Positions 9,339 to 17,050 of a stretch of 25,194 bases of DNA are shown here, one piece after another. The first letter of the stretch is position 1, and each line of letters opens with the position of its first letter. The notes under the pieces are model-generated. The model made no database searches, was not told where the DNA came from, and saw only the letters and a list, made by a program, of their open reading frames with translations. The DNA comes from Candidatus Opimibacter skivensis (GTDB taxonomy: Bacteria; Bacteroidota; Bacteroidia; Chitinophagales; Saprospiraceae): positions 1 to 25,194 of the forward strand of contig JADKGY010000007.1 of assembly GCA_016722045.1 (NCBI GenBank), read 5' to 3'. Both the position numbers and the translations under genes were made by a program.

Positions 9339-9395
9339 GATTTAAGATTTTAGATTTTAGATTAGTGAGTTGTGAGTTGTGAGTTGTGAGTTGAG
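9339..9395. repeat. Two abutting heptamer arrays upstream of dodecin
   Basis: GATTTAA, GATTTTA, GATTTTA, GATTAGT-like units (9339-9366) run into four exact GTGAGTT units (9365-9392). Both have a 7-bp period but unrelated sequence. They fill the space between the TPR gene end (9430) and the dodecin start (9331), so they lie in or near the dodecin leader. Confidence 0.85.
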
Positions 9396-9429
9396 CAAAG
9401 GGGAATTAAAGTTAAAATCGAAAATCGAT

Positions 9430-10456
9430 TCATTCTTTTAATTCCTGCAGTGCATCTCTTGCTTGTTCATATTTGTCATCCAGTTTCAGCGCTTGTTCGT
9501 ATGCAGCTTTTGCCTGATCTTTTTCGCCGCGTAGTTGATGGAGCTTTCCTTTATAGAACCATGTGGCTGCGTTTGTGGGGTCGATATTTTGAAGAATATC
9601 CAATTCTTTTCCTGCGGCATCAAGGCTGTCGTGATACATCAGCAAAATAGCAGCATTGAGATAAGCATCAGAATACTGTGGATCGATGGTATGAATGTGT
9701 CTGTATATCTCAAGCGCTTCAGGTATTTTATTATTGTTCTGCAGAAAATAAGCTTTAGCGTGCCATGCAGCTACATTTTTCGGAGCAACACGAATGGCAT
9801 TGTCAAAATATTGAATAGCCAGGGGTTATGTGTGCGATCCATCAAATCGCCGAGGATGACCCAGGCTTCAGCATTTTCGGGATTGCGTTCAACCGCGGAT
9901 TGAAAAGCACCAATGGCTTGTTCGGTTTTACCCTGATCACGATACACCATGCCTAACATGAAAAGAGCTTCCGGATCGCCGGGGTGAATTTTCATGATAT
10001 CTGCCAATGTATTCATAGCCGCACCATATTGCTTGAGGATCAACTGAAATTCGGTGAGCTTCAGTTTTGTGTGGATGCTGTCCGGATATAATTTGGCCGC
10101 TCTCTCCAGTGTTTGTAATGCAAGTGAAGATTGTAAGTGATCCAGGTAGACATCAGCTAGTAAGTGATGAGCCTTTAAATTAGTGGAGTCAAGTTTCATC
10201 ACATGGGCCAGATCGGCTATCGCCTGATCATACGCCTGATTATCATAGAATATCTGGGCTCTTTTTAGATACAACGCTGCATTCCGTGGCGTTGATTTTA
10301 TAGAATCCGACAACTGATCAATTGCAGGATTGCCTGTCAATCCTTCGTCATCACCGGATTTCTGATTTGACTTACAGCTATATGATGTCAACGTGATAAC
10401 AGAAAACAAAATGCAATACAGATTGCCCGAATAGAAAAATTAAATCGTCTTTGCAT
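9430..10456 (-). CDS. TPR-repeat lipoprotein, two frameshifts
   Basis: About 340 residues. ATG at 10454-10456 gives MQRRFNFSIRAICIAFC. After one indel near 10400 this runs into VITLTSYSCKSNQKSG, a lipobox-like signal with the Cys as the likely lipidation site. About eight tetratricopeptide repeats follow, for example AALYLKRAQIFYDNQAYDQA, AHHLLADVYLDHLQ, PEALFMLGMVYRDQGKTEQA and AEAWVILGD. A second shift near 9820 leads to further repeats (VAAWHAKAYFLQNN, DAYLNAAILLMYHD, AATWFYKGKLHQLRGEKDQA). It should be a periplasm-facing scaffold tethered to a membrane, and its partner is unknown. Its start overlaps the stop of the DUF937 gene (TAATG), so the two are translated together. Confidence 0.85.
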
Positions 10457-11058
10457 TATTTACGTGAGAATAATTTCATTCCGATGTTAGCCAGATCATC
10501 CATGACACTGCCGTCGCCATCAGCATCAAGAAATCTGTGCAGGAGATCCATTTCCTGGTGTTCGTTCACTTGTGATTTGACAGTACCCGATAATAAGTCA
10601 CCGATGTTGGTGCTGTCAAGGCCCTGCTGATTTTTTGTTTTACCGATTGCAGCCAGGACCATAGGCGCAAGCGAGATCATAAGTTTTCCTATCTGGGATT
10701 GATCTAATCCGGTCATTTTCCCCAGCATGGCGGCTACATTTGATTGATTTCCTCCGAGGATATGTCCGAGAATTCCTGCTCCATCAAGAGTACTTGAATT
10801 ATTTGTTTGTTTATCGCCCATCAGGTATCCTGATATGTCATTCAATATACTTCCATCATGATCCCGATCCAAAGCATTGACAAGTGAGTTGGCTCCTTCA
10901 GGAGTTGCAGCATTTTTTGACAATTGGGCCATCAGCGTGGATATAATACCTGTGGCTGCGGCCTCGGTTTGCGCGGGTGAATCGGCGCCGATATGGTTAG
11001 TAAGTTGTCCGATAAGATTTTGGTCCAGGTGACCCTGAAGTAGTTCAATAAGATTCAT
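10456..11058 (-). CDS. DUF937 domain protein
   Basis: An intact 200-residue protein. Typical DUF937 features are the start MNLIELLQGHLDQNLIGQLT, the helix-rich Gly/Asp segments ALDRDHDGSILND and GAGILGHILGGNQSNVAAML, and the C-terminal GLLSGT-like region. The final part has DADGDGSVMDDLANIG. The two D.D.DGS.(M/L)(D/N)D segments look like EF-hand-like or dockerin-like calcium loops, one in the middle and one near the end. The cellular role of DUF937 proteins is not established. ATG at 11056-11058 is chosen; the codon two positions upstream is TTG. It shares a TAATG overlap with the TPR lipoprotein gene, suggesting a joint function. Confidence 0.85.
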   Translation of the reverse strand: MNLIELLQGHLDQNLIGQLTNHIGADSPAQTEAAATGIISTLMAQLSKNAATPEGANSLVNALDRDHDGSILNDISGYLMGDKQTNNSSTLDGAGILGHILGGNQSNVAAMLGKMTGLDQSQIGKLMISLAPMVLAAIGKTKNQQGLDSTNIGDLLSGTVKSQVNEHQEMDLLHRFLDADGDGSVMDDLANIGMKLFSRK

Positions 11059-11407
11059 TTGCAAGAAATTTGATGGTTAACGATGTAAACGCAGAATAAG
11101 GAGGGATCTGTATTGCGTTAAGAATGGCAAGTTAGGGGTATTTATCTATTCAAAAAAAATGATCAAAAGTGAATTCAGAAAATAATGTGCATAACTATGG
11201 CAATAAACTGAAAGCCAGCATCTTAAAACAGTGTGACACACTTAGGTGTGGCACACCTAGGTGTGCCACACTGTGCTTTTAGTCGGATACAAAGGATGTT
11301 GACATCAGTTTTCCCGCTCAGATTGAATGCTCATTGCGAAAATCTGGCTCGAAATTTGATATTAAACTAAGGTATAATATGTTCGATCAACATTACAATT
11401 TGGCCAA
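11059..11407. repeat. Intergenic stretch holding a 22-bp-arm palindrome (11229-11273)
   Basis: The divergent region between the DUF937 and glucosaminidase genes holds one clear structure. CAGTGTGACACACTTAGG plus TGTG (11229-11250) and its inverted copy (11252-11273) match at 20 of 22 positions. A short T-run follows on the plus strand. It is built from repeated AGGTGTG/CACACCT units. No gene and no good -7 element is seen in the rest of the stretch. Confidence 0.75.
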
Positions 11408-12685
11408 ATGATTCAAAAATGGATATTGGTGGGTGGACTGTTTATCATCTGCCGGTTAAGCTTTTGTCAGGATTATTCAGGTTACATCAACCTCTATAAG
11501 AGCATTGCTATAGAGGAAATGTCCCGTACAGGTATTCCTGCGAGCATTAAATTGGCCCAGGGTATTCTGGAATCCAGCTGCGGAAAAAGTGATCTCGCCT
11601 GCAAAGCCAACAATCATTTTGGCATCAAATGCGGAAGTGACTGGAATGGCAAATGTTTTAAAAAAGAAGATGATGACTATGAAGATGGAAAGCTGGTAAA
11701 ATCCTGTTTCAGGGAATTTTCGTCTGTCTACGATTCGTACGTCGCGCACTCCGATTTTCTGACGGACCCTGCGAAAGCAAACCGTTATGGTTTCTTATTT
11801 GATCTCAAACCAACGGATTATAAAGCATGGGCAAAAGGATTATCAAAGGCAGGATATGCTACTGATCCGAAATATGCTGACCGCCTGATTGATATTATTG
11901 AAAAATATGACCTGGATGAATTGGATACTGAAACGTATGATGGTGGTTCAATAGTCGGTACAAAAGATTTAAAATCTTATCGTCCGGTCCGATATTACAA
12001 TGACATCAAATATATCATTGCAGGTAAAGTAGATAGCCCCAATTCCTTAGCCGCCCAGGTTGATCTCAGAGCAAAACAGATCGTAAAGTATAATGATGAT
12101 ATCCGGGATGAAGAGCAACTTCTCACTCCTGGTAGCCGCGTATATCTTCAGCCTAAACGAAATCAATACAAAGGCCATCAGAAATATCATACGCTCAAAG
12201 CAGACGAGAACCTGGTGTCTGTTTCACAACAATATGGAATCAAATTGAGTGCTTTACAAAAACGTAATGGTCTGGCGAGTAACGAAACGCCTATGGCGAA
12301 TCAAAAAATTTTATTGAAAGGAAAAATTAAAACTGCACTTAAATTAGTTGATCCTTATGCAGTCCCTGTGGTTAAGAAAAATTCAGATGTTGCTGTTACA
12401 ACATCACATCCTGCGAATGTTGTAAAAACAACTAAACCTGTTACTACTCCCGTGGCTAAACCTGTTACTACTCCTGTGGCATCACCTGTACTGCAATCTA
12501 AAATGGATACAGTGGTGATAACTTCACCAAAACCGGTAGAATTGATTCCTGCACATACAGTTTCGAAAGGAGATACGCTGTATGGGATAGCAAGATCATA
12601 CGGAATGTCGGTGGAAGAACTCAAAAAAATGAATAACTTATCCGTTGATACATTATCAATCGGTCAAAAGCTCGTGGTGCGATGA
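11408..12685 (+). CDS. Glucosaminidase (GH73-like) with C-terminal LysM domains
   Basis: An intact 425-residue exported cell-wall hydrolase. A signal peptide (MIQKWILVGGLFIICRLSFC) is followed by a GH73/FlgJ-like domain (residues 25-175) with the motif ASIKLAQGILESSCGKSDLA, Glu55 being the likely catalytic acid, and NNHFGIKC. A first LysM-like segment lies around residues 258-303 (YHTLKADENLVSVSQQYGI). A Thr/Pro/Val linker contains an exact-length 24-bp tandem duplication (12434-12481, KPVTTPVA twice). A classic LysM ends the protein (HTVSKGDTLYGIARSYGMS). Such enzymes cut N-acetylglucosamine bonds in peptidoglycan during growth or division. Four Cys in the catalytic domain (SSC, LAC, IKC, GKC) suggest disulfides. 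The stop overlaps the next start (ATGA). Confidence 0.93.
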   Translation: MIQKWILVGGLFIICRLSFCQDYSGYINLYKSIAIEEMSRTGIPASIKLAQGILESSCGKSDLACKANNHFGIKCGSDWNGKCFKKEDDDYEDGKLVKSCFREFSSVYDSYVAHSDFLTDPAKANRYGFLFDLKPTDYKAWAKGLSKAGYATDPKYADRLIDIIEKYDLDELDTETYDGGSIVGTKDLKSYRPVRYYNDIKYIIAGKVDSPNSLAAQVDLRAKQIVKYNDDIRDEEQLLTPGSRVYLQPKRNQYKGHQKYHTLKADENLVSVSQQYGIKLSALQKRNGLASNETPMANQKILLKGKIKTALKLVDPYAVPVVKKNSDVAVTTSHPANVVKTTKPVTTPVAKPVTTPVASPVLQSKMDTVVITSPKPVELIPAHTVSKGDTLYGIARSYGMSVEELKKMNNLSVDTLSIGQKLVVR

Positions 12686-13387
12686 ATACGAAAATTAAAA
12701 TACTGGTCCTGATCATCCTCGCAGGCATGGCGATTGTTTCATCGGTCGTAGGGCAGGGGTAGCGTGTTTGGCTTCATGGCCGGACCTTCACTGAGTAATC
12801 AGAAATTGAATGGATTTTCGAAAGAACCATTCCTTCGCTATCATGCGCTTGTTTTCCTGGAATCTTCCAGCGAGATTAGTCCGAATTCGTTGTATGCCCG
12901 ACTTGGATATCATGTCAAAGGAAGTGCGGTCAATGTGCAGCGATACTATGATACGGACAATATCGAGCATCCGGGTAGTTCATATGCCATGGAGTTTCAT
13001 AATCTGTCTTTAAGTATCGGTGTAAAGCAACGTCGGGAATTCGGAGCGAAACATTTCTCTTATGGCTTTGGTTTGCGCGGAGATTATAATGTCAAAGCAA
13101 AATTCGGGTATCTGTTTGCAGGACTTACAGGAGCACAAAATAAAATCACGTATGGAGTGGATGTCAATGGTGGAATAGAATTGCCATTGAGTGAATTGGT
13201 AAGTGTAGTCGTTGAATTGGGTGTTTCTCCTGATTTGTCTGAACAAATGTTTATTCCTCCGCAGGATACTGGATATAATTATGAAGATGGATCTCCAGTT
13301 ATATTGCCTGAGACTAAATTGACCAATGTAGTATTTGAGGCGAGGGTTGGATTTAGGTTTTGGCATAAGGTGATATATACGGATTAA
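12682..13387 (+). CDS. Outer-membrane beta-barrel protein, one frameshift
   Basis: ATG at 12682 overlaps the glucosaminidase stop as ATGA and begins a signal peptide (MNTKIKILVLIILAGMAIVS, cleaved near VGQG). One indel in a G-run near 12757 brings the frame to SVFGFMAGPSLSNQKLNG and on to the stop at 13387, about 234 residues. Alternating strands (SLYARLGYHVKGSAV, NLSLSIGVKQRREFG, HFSYGFGLRGDYNVKAKFGY, VVFEARVGFRFWHKV) and the terminal aromatic strand fit a porin-like or OmpW/PorT-like 8- to 10-strand barrel. The specific function is unknown. Coupling to a peptidoglycan hydrolase suggests an envelope-biogenesis or cell-wall role, by inference. Confidence 0.8.
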
Positions 13388-13438
13388 AAAAGGGCAGAAG
13401 AGGCGGAAATGGCAGAAGGGGAGGAAAAGCCGAAACGT

Positions 13439-13596
13439 TTTTTTAATGCAAGCGAAGCTTGTATTAAAAAATATGAATTGTTAAGCGTAAGCTGTGCTTA
13501 CGCTTGCGCGTCAGCAAAACTCTGTTTTGCGTGTATTGCACTTGAAACATTACTAAATGAATTTTTCGCAAAACAGAGTTTTGCTGACACTCAGAC
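13439..13596. repeat. Cluster of three palindromes
   Basis: Hairpin 1 is TTTTTTAATGCAAGC (13439-13453), loop GAA, inverted at 13457-13471 with one mismatch. Hairpin 2 is AAGCGTAAGC (13483-13492), loop TGT, perfectly inverted at 13496-13505. Hairpin 3 has 22-bp perfect arms at 13510-13531 and 13567-13588, each containing a smaller near-palindrome (CAAAACTCTGTTTTG), around a 35-bp loop. The element ends in GACACTCAGAC. It fills the space between the convergent barrel and purine phosphorylase genes; 13597-13727 holds only A/T-rich sequence. Confidence 0.85.
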
Positions 13597-13727
13597 ATAG
13601 TAAATACTACGCCCAACCGTAGTCACAATTTTTTTTATTGAAAATGGAAGTCAAATCCTAATAAATCTTAATTTTTCTTAATAAATCTGCGTCCTCTTTT
13701 TTTAATCAATGTCTATGGCGAGCCTCA

Positions 13728-14564
13728 TTATTTAATATAATTCACAACCTCTTGAATGAGATTGCCAACAGCAATAGCCTTCTTCTCCACCATCCCAATC
13801 ACATCTTCCACTGTAGTCACTTTTATTCTTTCAGGCGGATAACAAACATTTGTGACAATCGAAAGTGCTAATACTTTCATTCCTAAATGTCGTGCGGTGA
13901 TCACTTCCGGCACTGTGGACATACCGACTAGATCTGCGCCGATACGATACAGGTATTGATATTCTGCAGGTGTCTCTAAACTTGGGCCTGGTAGACCGGC
14001 GTATACTCCGGATTTAATATTGATTCCTAATGATTCACCTTTTTCTTTTGCGTAGGCTAACCAATCAGGATCGTATGCATATTTCATATCCGGAAATCTT
14101 GGGCCCCATCGATCATCATTAGGTCCGCGCAATGGATGTTCGGTGACAAGATTGATGTGGTCACGAATCGCGACAATATCACCGGATTCAAATTCAGGAT
14201 TTAATCCACCCGATGCATTCGTCAATAAAAGATGACGTGCACCTAGAGAGTACAGAATACGCACAGGTCTGACGACAACACTCATCGGATGTCCTTCGTA
14301 ATAATGTAATCGTCCAGCAAGGATGATCGTCGGCACTTCATTGATCATCGTAAAACAAATCCGTCCCTGATGTGTCTCAACAGTAGGTGGCACCATATGC
14401 GGAACATCCTTGATCTTGAACTCTTCGATGATATTTAATTCATCGAGCCAACTGCTCATGCCTGTACCCAGGATGATGGAAGCCTTTGGAATAAAAGGCA
14501 TGCTGCTATTGATCCAGTGCGATGCTTCCTGTACTTTTTTAAATTCTTCTCTGTGCAGATCCAT
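13728..14564 (-). CDS. punA: Purine nucleoside phosphorylase (trimeric, PNP/XapA type)
   Basis: An intact 278-residue cytoplasmic enzyme that splits purine nucleosides with phosphate into base and (deoxy)ribose-1-phosphate. Visible family motifs are the N-terminal phosphate loop (ASIILGTGMSSW), AGRLHYYEGH, LLLTNASGGLNPEFESGD and the purine/ribose site LVGMSTVPEVITARH, followed by MKVLALSIVTN. These mark the trimeric inosine/guanosine-preferring group. ATG at 14562-14564 is chosen because it overlaps the mqnC stop as TGATG; the upstream TTG is less likely. Tight coupling to mqnC suggests handling of a purine product linked to menaquinone synthesis, which is inference. Plain purine salvage is equally possible. 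Confidence 0.93.
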   Translation of the reverse strand: MDLHREEFKKVQEASHWINSSMPFIPKASIILGTGMSSWLDELNIIEEFKIKDVPHMVPPTVETHQGRICFTMINEVPTIILAGRLHYYEGHPMSVVVRPVRILYSLGARHLLLTNASGGLNPEFESGDIVAIRDHINLVTEHPLRGPNDDRWGPRFPDMKYAYDPDWLAYAKEKGESLGINIKSGVYAGLPGPSLETPAEYQYLYRIGADLVGMSTVPEVITARHLGMKVLALSIVTNVCYPPERIKVTTVEDVIGMVEKKAIAVGNLIQEVVNYIK

Positions 14565-15702
14565 CAATCAATGATCATTGTGGCCTGATTGAGCACTTGC
14601 TGCTGTATATTTTCAGGAACAGCTCGCTCACGATATTGCTGGTCTCTCAGTTGTGGTGTGTATCCTGCATCACGAATAGCTTGTTGAATGCCATCTGCTG
14701 TAAATCGAAATGGAGCACCTGCGGCGGAGACGACATTTTCTTCGATCATGATGCTGCCCATATCATCAGCGCCGGAGTGAAGACAGACTTGTGCAGTTTG
14801 TTTTCCGACAGTGAGCCAAGAAGCTTGTATGTGTTTGATATTGGGAAGCATGATGCGACTGATCGCGATCATACGGATATATTCATCAGCGGTGCATTGG
14901 TTGCGCGCACGTTTTAATTTTTTGAGCAATGTGCCGTCATCCATAAATGGCCATGGAATAAACGCAAGGAAGCCAACAGCACCTTCTGGTTTTTGCGATT
15001 GAACTTTTCGGATATCTACAAGATGTTCCATTCTTTCCATCAATGTCTCGATATGACCGAACATCATTGTGGCTGAAGTAGTCAGTCCGATGCGATGAGC
15101 TGCGCGCATGATATCGAGCCATTCCTGTGCGCCGCATTTTCCTTTTGAAATTAATCTTCTGACCCTGTCATTGAGAATTTCTGCACCTGCACCTGGCAAT
15201 GAATCTAATCCTGCTGCATGAAGTTCTCTAAGTACGGCGTCATGACTCATCTCTTCAAGATGGCAGATATGGGCTATCTCCGGTGGGCCTAAGGCATGTA
15301 GCTTAAGTTGCGGATATTCTTTTTTAACTGGCGAAAGAGATTGACATAGAATGAAAGTCCGAGATCGGGATGATGACCTCCCTGAAGCAGGAGCTGTTCG
15401 CCGCCTAATTTGAAGGTTTCTTCGATTTTGACCCGATACTCTTCGATAGTAGTGACATAAGACTCTGCATGGCCTGGTCTGCGGTAAAAGTTGCAGAATT
15501 TGCAATTGGCGACGCAGACATTGGTGGTGTTCGAGTTGCGGTCGATGATCCAGGTGACTTTATTGCCCGGGACGATCTCCTTACGCAGCTGATGCCCGAC
15601 ATACATCAGGGAGGAGGTTGGCGCATGCTCGAAGAGATGGAGGCCTTCTTCGGCGGTGAGAAACTCTCTGTTGAGGGCTTTGGAAAGGAGTTCTTTTATC
15701 AT
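14564..15702 (-). CDS. mqnC: Cyclic dehypoxanthinyl futalosine synthase, one frameshift
   Basis: A radical SAM enzyme of the futalosine route to menaquinone. The N-terminal half shows the [4Fe-4S] motif CVANCKFC (Cys63, Cys67, Cys70, CxxxCxxC) followed by NFYRRPGH. A GGEQLLLQGGHHPDLGLSFY segment follows. One indel near 15330 shifts the frame, after which the protein continues (LHALGPPEIAHICHLEEMSH, AAGLDSLPGAGAEILNDRVR, TTSATMMFGHIET, QASWLTVGKQTAQ, GADDMGSIMIEENVVSAAGA) to TGA at 14564-14566, about 380 residues in all. GGEQ, GPPE, DSLPGAG and the SGADDMGS end are hallmarks of MqnC/MqnE, and the overall pattern fits MqnC. The organism therefore probably makes menaquinone by the futalosine pathway. 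Confidence 0.93.
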
Positions 15703-15716
15703 AAGCAGAGTATGAA

Positions 15717-15724
15717 CAAAGATA
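15717..15724 (-). promoter_or_regulatory. Bacteroidota -7 promoter element for mqnC-punA
   Basis: CAAAGATA on the plus strand (TATCTTTG on the minus strand) matches TAnnTTTG and lies 15 bp upstream of the mqnC ATG, giving a very short leader. No clear -33 TTG. Confidence 0.4.
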
Positions 15725-15777
15725 GTGGATCAGAAGTTGGTTATTGGATGGGAAACTTGCAGGAGCAAATTTTTATT

Positions 15778-15899
15778 CCGCCACTTAAAAGTGGCGGCAA
15801 TTCAAATCGTTTTTTGAATTTCGAATAGTTTTAACTAATGGACTGGGATTAATTTGTTCTATTGAATTCCCACTAGTTTCAACTAGTGGTGTGGACACC
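15778..15899. repeat. Group of short palindromes between mqnC and higA
   Basis: Separate hairpins are seen: CCGCCACTT/AAGTGGCGG (15778-15797), ATTCAAA/TTTGAAT near 15800-15820, CCACTAGTT/AACTAGTGG with a 2-bp loop (15870-15889), and GGTGT/ACACC (15888-15899). The first and third share a CCACT(T/A) arm pattern. They lie just past the 3' end of higA and may stop its transcription; similar hairpins in other genomes are REP-like dispersed elements. Confidence 0.7.
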
Positions 15900-15904
15900 C
15901 TGTT

Positions 15905-16204
15905 TTATGCTGCGTTGGTATTAATCTTTTGAATTTCAGTTAACTCACTTTTCTTATTCATCCCTTCCTCTTCTAAATCGTAATCATCCTGTAGGCCAAG
16001 CCAAAATTTAGCGGAAGTGCCAAAATACTTAGCGAATCGCAATGCTGAGTCGGCAGTGATCCTTCTTTTACCTTTGAGTATTTCACTGATGCGTGTTTGT
16101 GGAATAAACGTATCCTTAGACAGCCGATATGCCGTTATACCATGCGGTTCAAGAAACTCTTCTTTGAGCACTTCACCAGGATGAATATTTTTCAGTTTAG
16201 TCAT
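15905..16204 (-). CDS. higA: HigA-family antitoxin (HTH)
   Basis: An intact 99-residue HTH-XRE protein. The start KNIHPGEVLKEEFLEPHGIT is the hallmark of the HigA/VapI antitoxin family. The HTH follows (AYRLSKDTFIPQTRISEILK), then GKRRITADSALRFAKYFG and SAKFWLGLQDDYDLE. HigA binds and neutralises HigB and represses their shared promoter. It starts 11 bp after the higB stop, the usual toxin-first order. The operator it should bind is visible at 16508-16523. Confidence 0.95.
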   Translation of the reverse strand: MTKLKNIHPGEVLKEEFLEPHGITAYRLSKDTFIPQTRISEILKGKRRITADSALRFAKYFGTSAKFWLGLQDDYDLEEEGMNKKSELTEIQKINTNAA

Positions 16205-16215
16205 GCTTATGCAGT

Positions 16216-16497
16216 TTAGTGGTAATCCAGAATCTTTACATTATTGGAATGGCCATCTTTCCAGTTAAAAATGATCCTCCACTGCTGGTTGATCCTTATG
16301 CTGTGAAATCCAATTAGTTTTCCTGAAAGTTTTTCCAGGTGATTTGCCGGGGGAACTCTAATATCGTTTAGGTCCTGTGCATTGTTTAACATCCTGAGCT
16401 TTCTCCTCGCTATCTGTTGGATGGATGTAGGCAACTTGCCTGACCTGTTTCCATGCCAAATTTTTTCTGCTTCATGATCACCAAAGGATTTTATCAT
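16216..16497 (-). CDS. higB: HigB-family RelE/ParE-fold toxin
   Basis: An intact 93-residue protein of the HigB family of ribosome-dependent mRNA interferases. Typical segments are MIKSFGDHEAEKIWHG, a helix AQDLNDIRVPPANHLEKLSG, and the C-terminal strands SIRINQQWRIIFNWKDG and VKILDYH. The R-x-N-x-Q-W-R pattern and the terminal His belong to the active-site region in this family. Toxin precedes antitoxin by 11 bp. It has its own promoter and operator directly upstream. Confidence 0.95.
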   Translation of the reverse strand: MIKSFGDHEAEKIWHGNRSGKLPTSIQQIARRKLRMLNNAQDLNDIRVPPANHLEKLSGKLIGFHSIRINQQWRIIFNWKDGHSNNVKILDYH

Positions 16498-16507
16498 TTA
16501 CGCATGT

Positions 16508-16531
16508 GTAACGTTACTAACGTCAAAGATA
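16508..16531 (-). promoter_or_regulatory. higBA promoter with overlapping palindromic operator
   Basis: CAAAGATA (16524-16531; TATCTTTG on the minus strand) is a TAnnTTTG -7 element. A CTG lies 20 bp further out, close to a TTG -33 element. Directly downstream toward higB lies GTAACGTTAC (16508-16517), a perfect palindrome, extended by TAACGT (16518-16523). The latter is the inverse of ACGTTA at 16511-16516. The site covers the expected transcription start, as expected for HigA autorepression. Confidence 0.6.
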
Positions 16532-16595
16532 AGTAAAAAATTACATTATTTCAGGGAATTCTATTTGATGCGTGATAGCAACGACCAAGGCAGTT

Positions 16596-16817
16596 TCAAG
16601 AGGCTATTCTTAATTTGTGCTCCTTATCAGCCGCAAATGCAAGACACGCATTTATCATTTGTTCATTTAACTCTTCAAAATCTTCCAGAATCTCCTCCTT
16701 GGTCATTCCATTGGATAGCCAATTTAATATGTCATAAACAGATATTCTTGTACCAATGATACATGGCTTTCCAAATCGCTTATCAGCTCTGATCTCTATA
16801 TATTCCTGATAGTTCAT
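16596..16817 (-). CDS. DUF433 antitoxin-like protein
   Basis: An intact 73-residue protein of the DUF433 family, showing RFGKPCIIGTRISVYDILNW, LSNGMTKEEILEDFEELN and ACLAFAADKEHKL. DUF433 proteins have a small winged-HTH-like fold and usually act as antitoxins next to a PIN-like DUF5615 toxin. Here no such partner is found on either side: only about 65 bp lie between its stop and the higBA promoter, and the 233 bp upstream hold no gene. It is therefore an orphan, or its partner has been lost. Confidence 0.85.
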   Translation of the reverse strand: MNYQEYIEIRADKRFGKPCIIGTRISVYDILNWLSNGMTKEEILEDFEELNEQMINACLAFAADKEHKLRIAS

Positions 16818-17050
16818 ATTCGCAATTTGTTTAAAAGGTTTAAGCTATAGACTAATTAAGAAAGTACTTCGCAAACGAGATGCCATATTCGACATTCATT
16901 TTATCCAAAGATAGGGAAAACTGCTCGCGGCGAGGCCTCATTCTATCAGATTTTAGCTTCATTTATTTAAGGTTGAGTTTCTCAGCGCTAAGCCAACTAA
17001 AAGGAATTCCAGAGAAAATTTTGGTTTTGTGCGGTAGGGAAAATGAATGT

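Noticed and set aside
13409..13600. A 63-residue plus-strand open frame
   Set aside because: It runs through the three palindromes and its sequence is explained by their inverted repeats.
16535..16596. Minus-strand frame ETALVVAITHQIEFPEIM after DUF433 as a toxin remnant
   Set aside because: Too short, with no start and no match to the DUF5615 pattern that I can recognise; it also overlaps the higBA promoter region.
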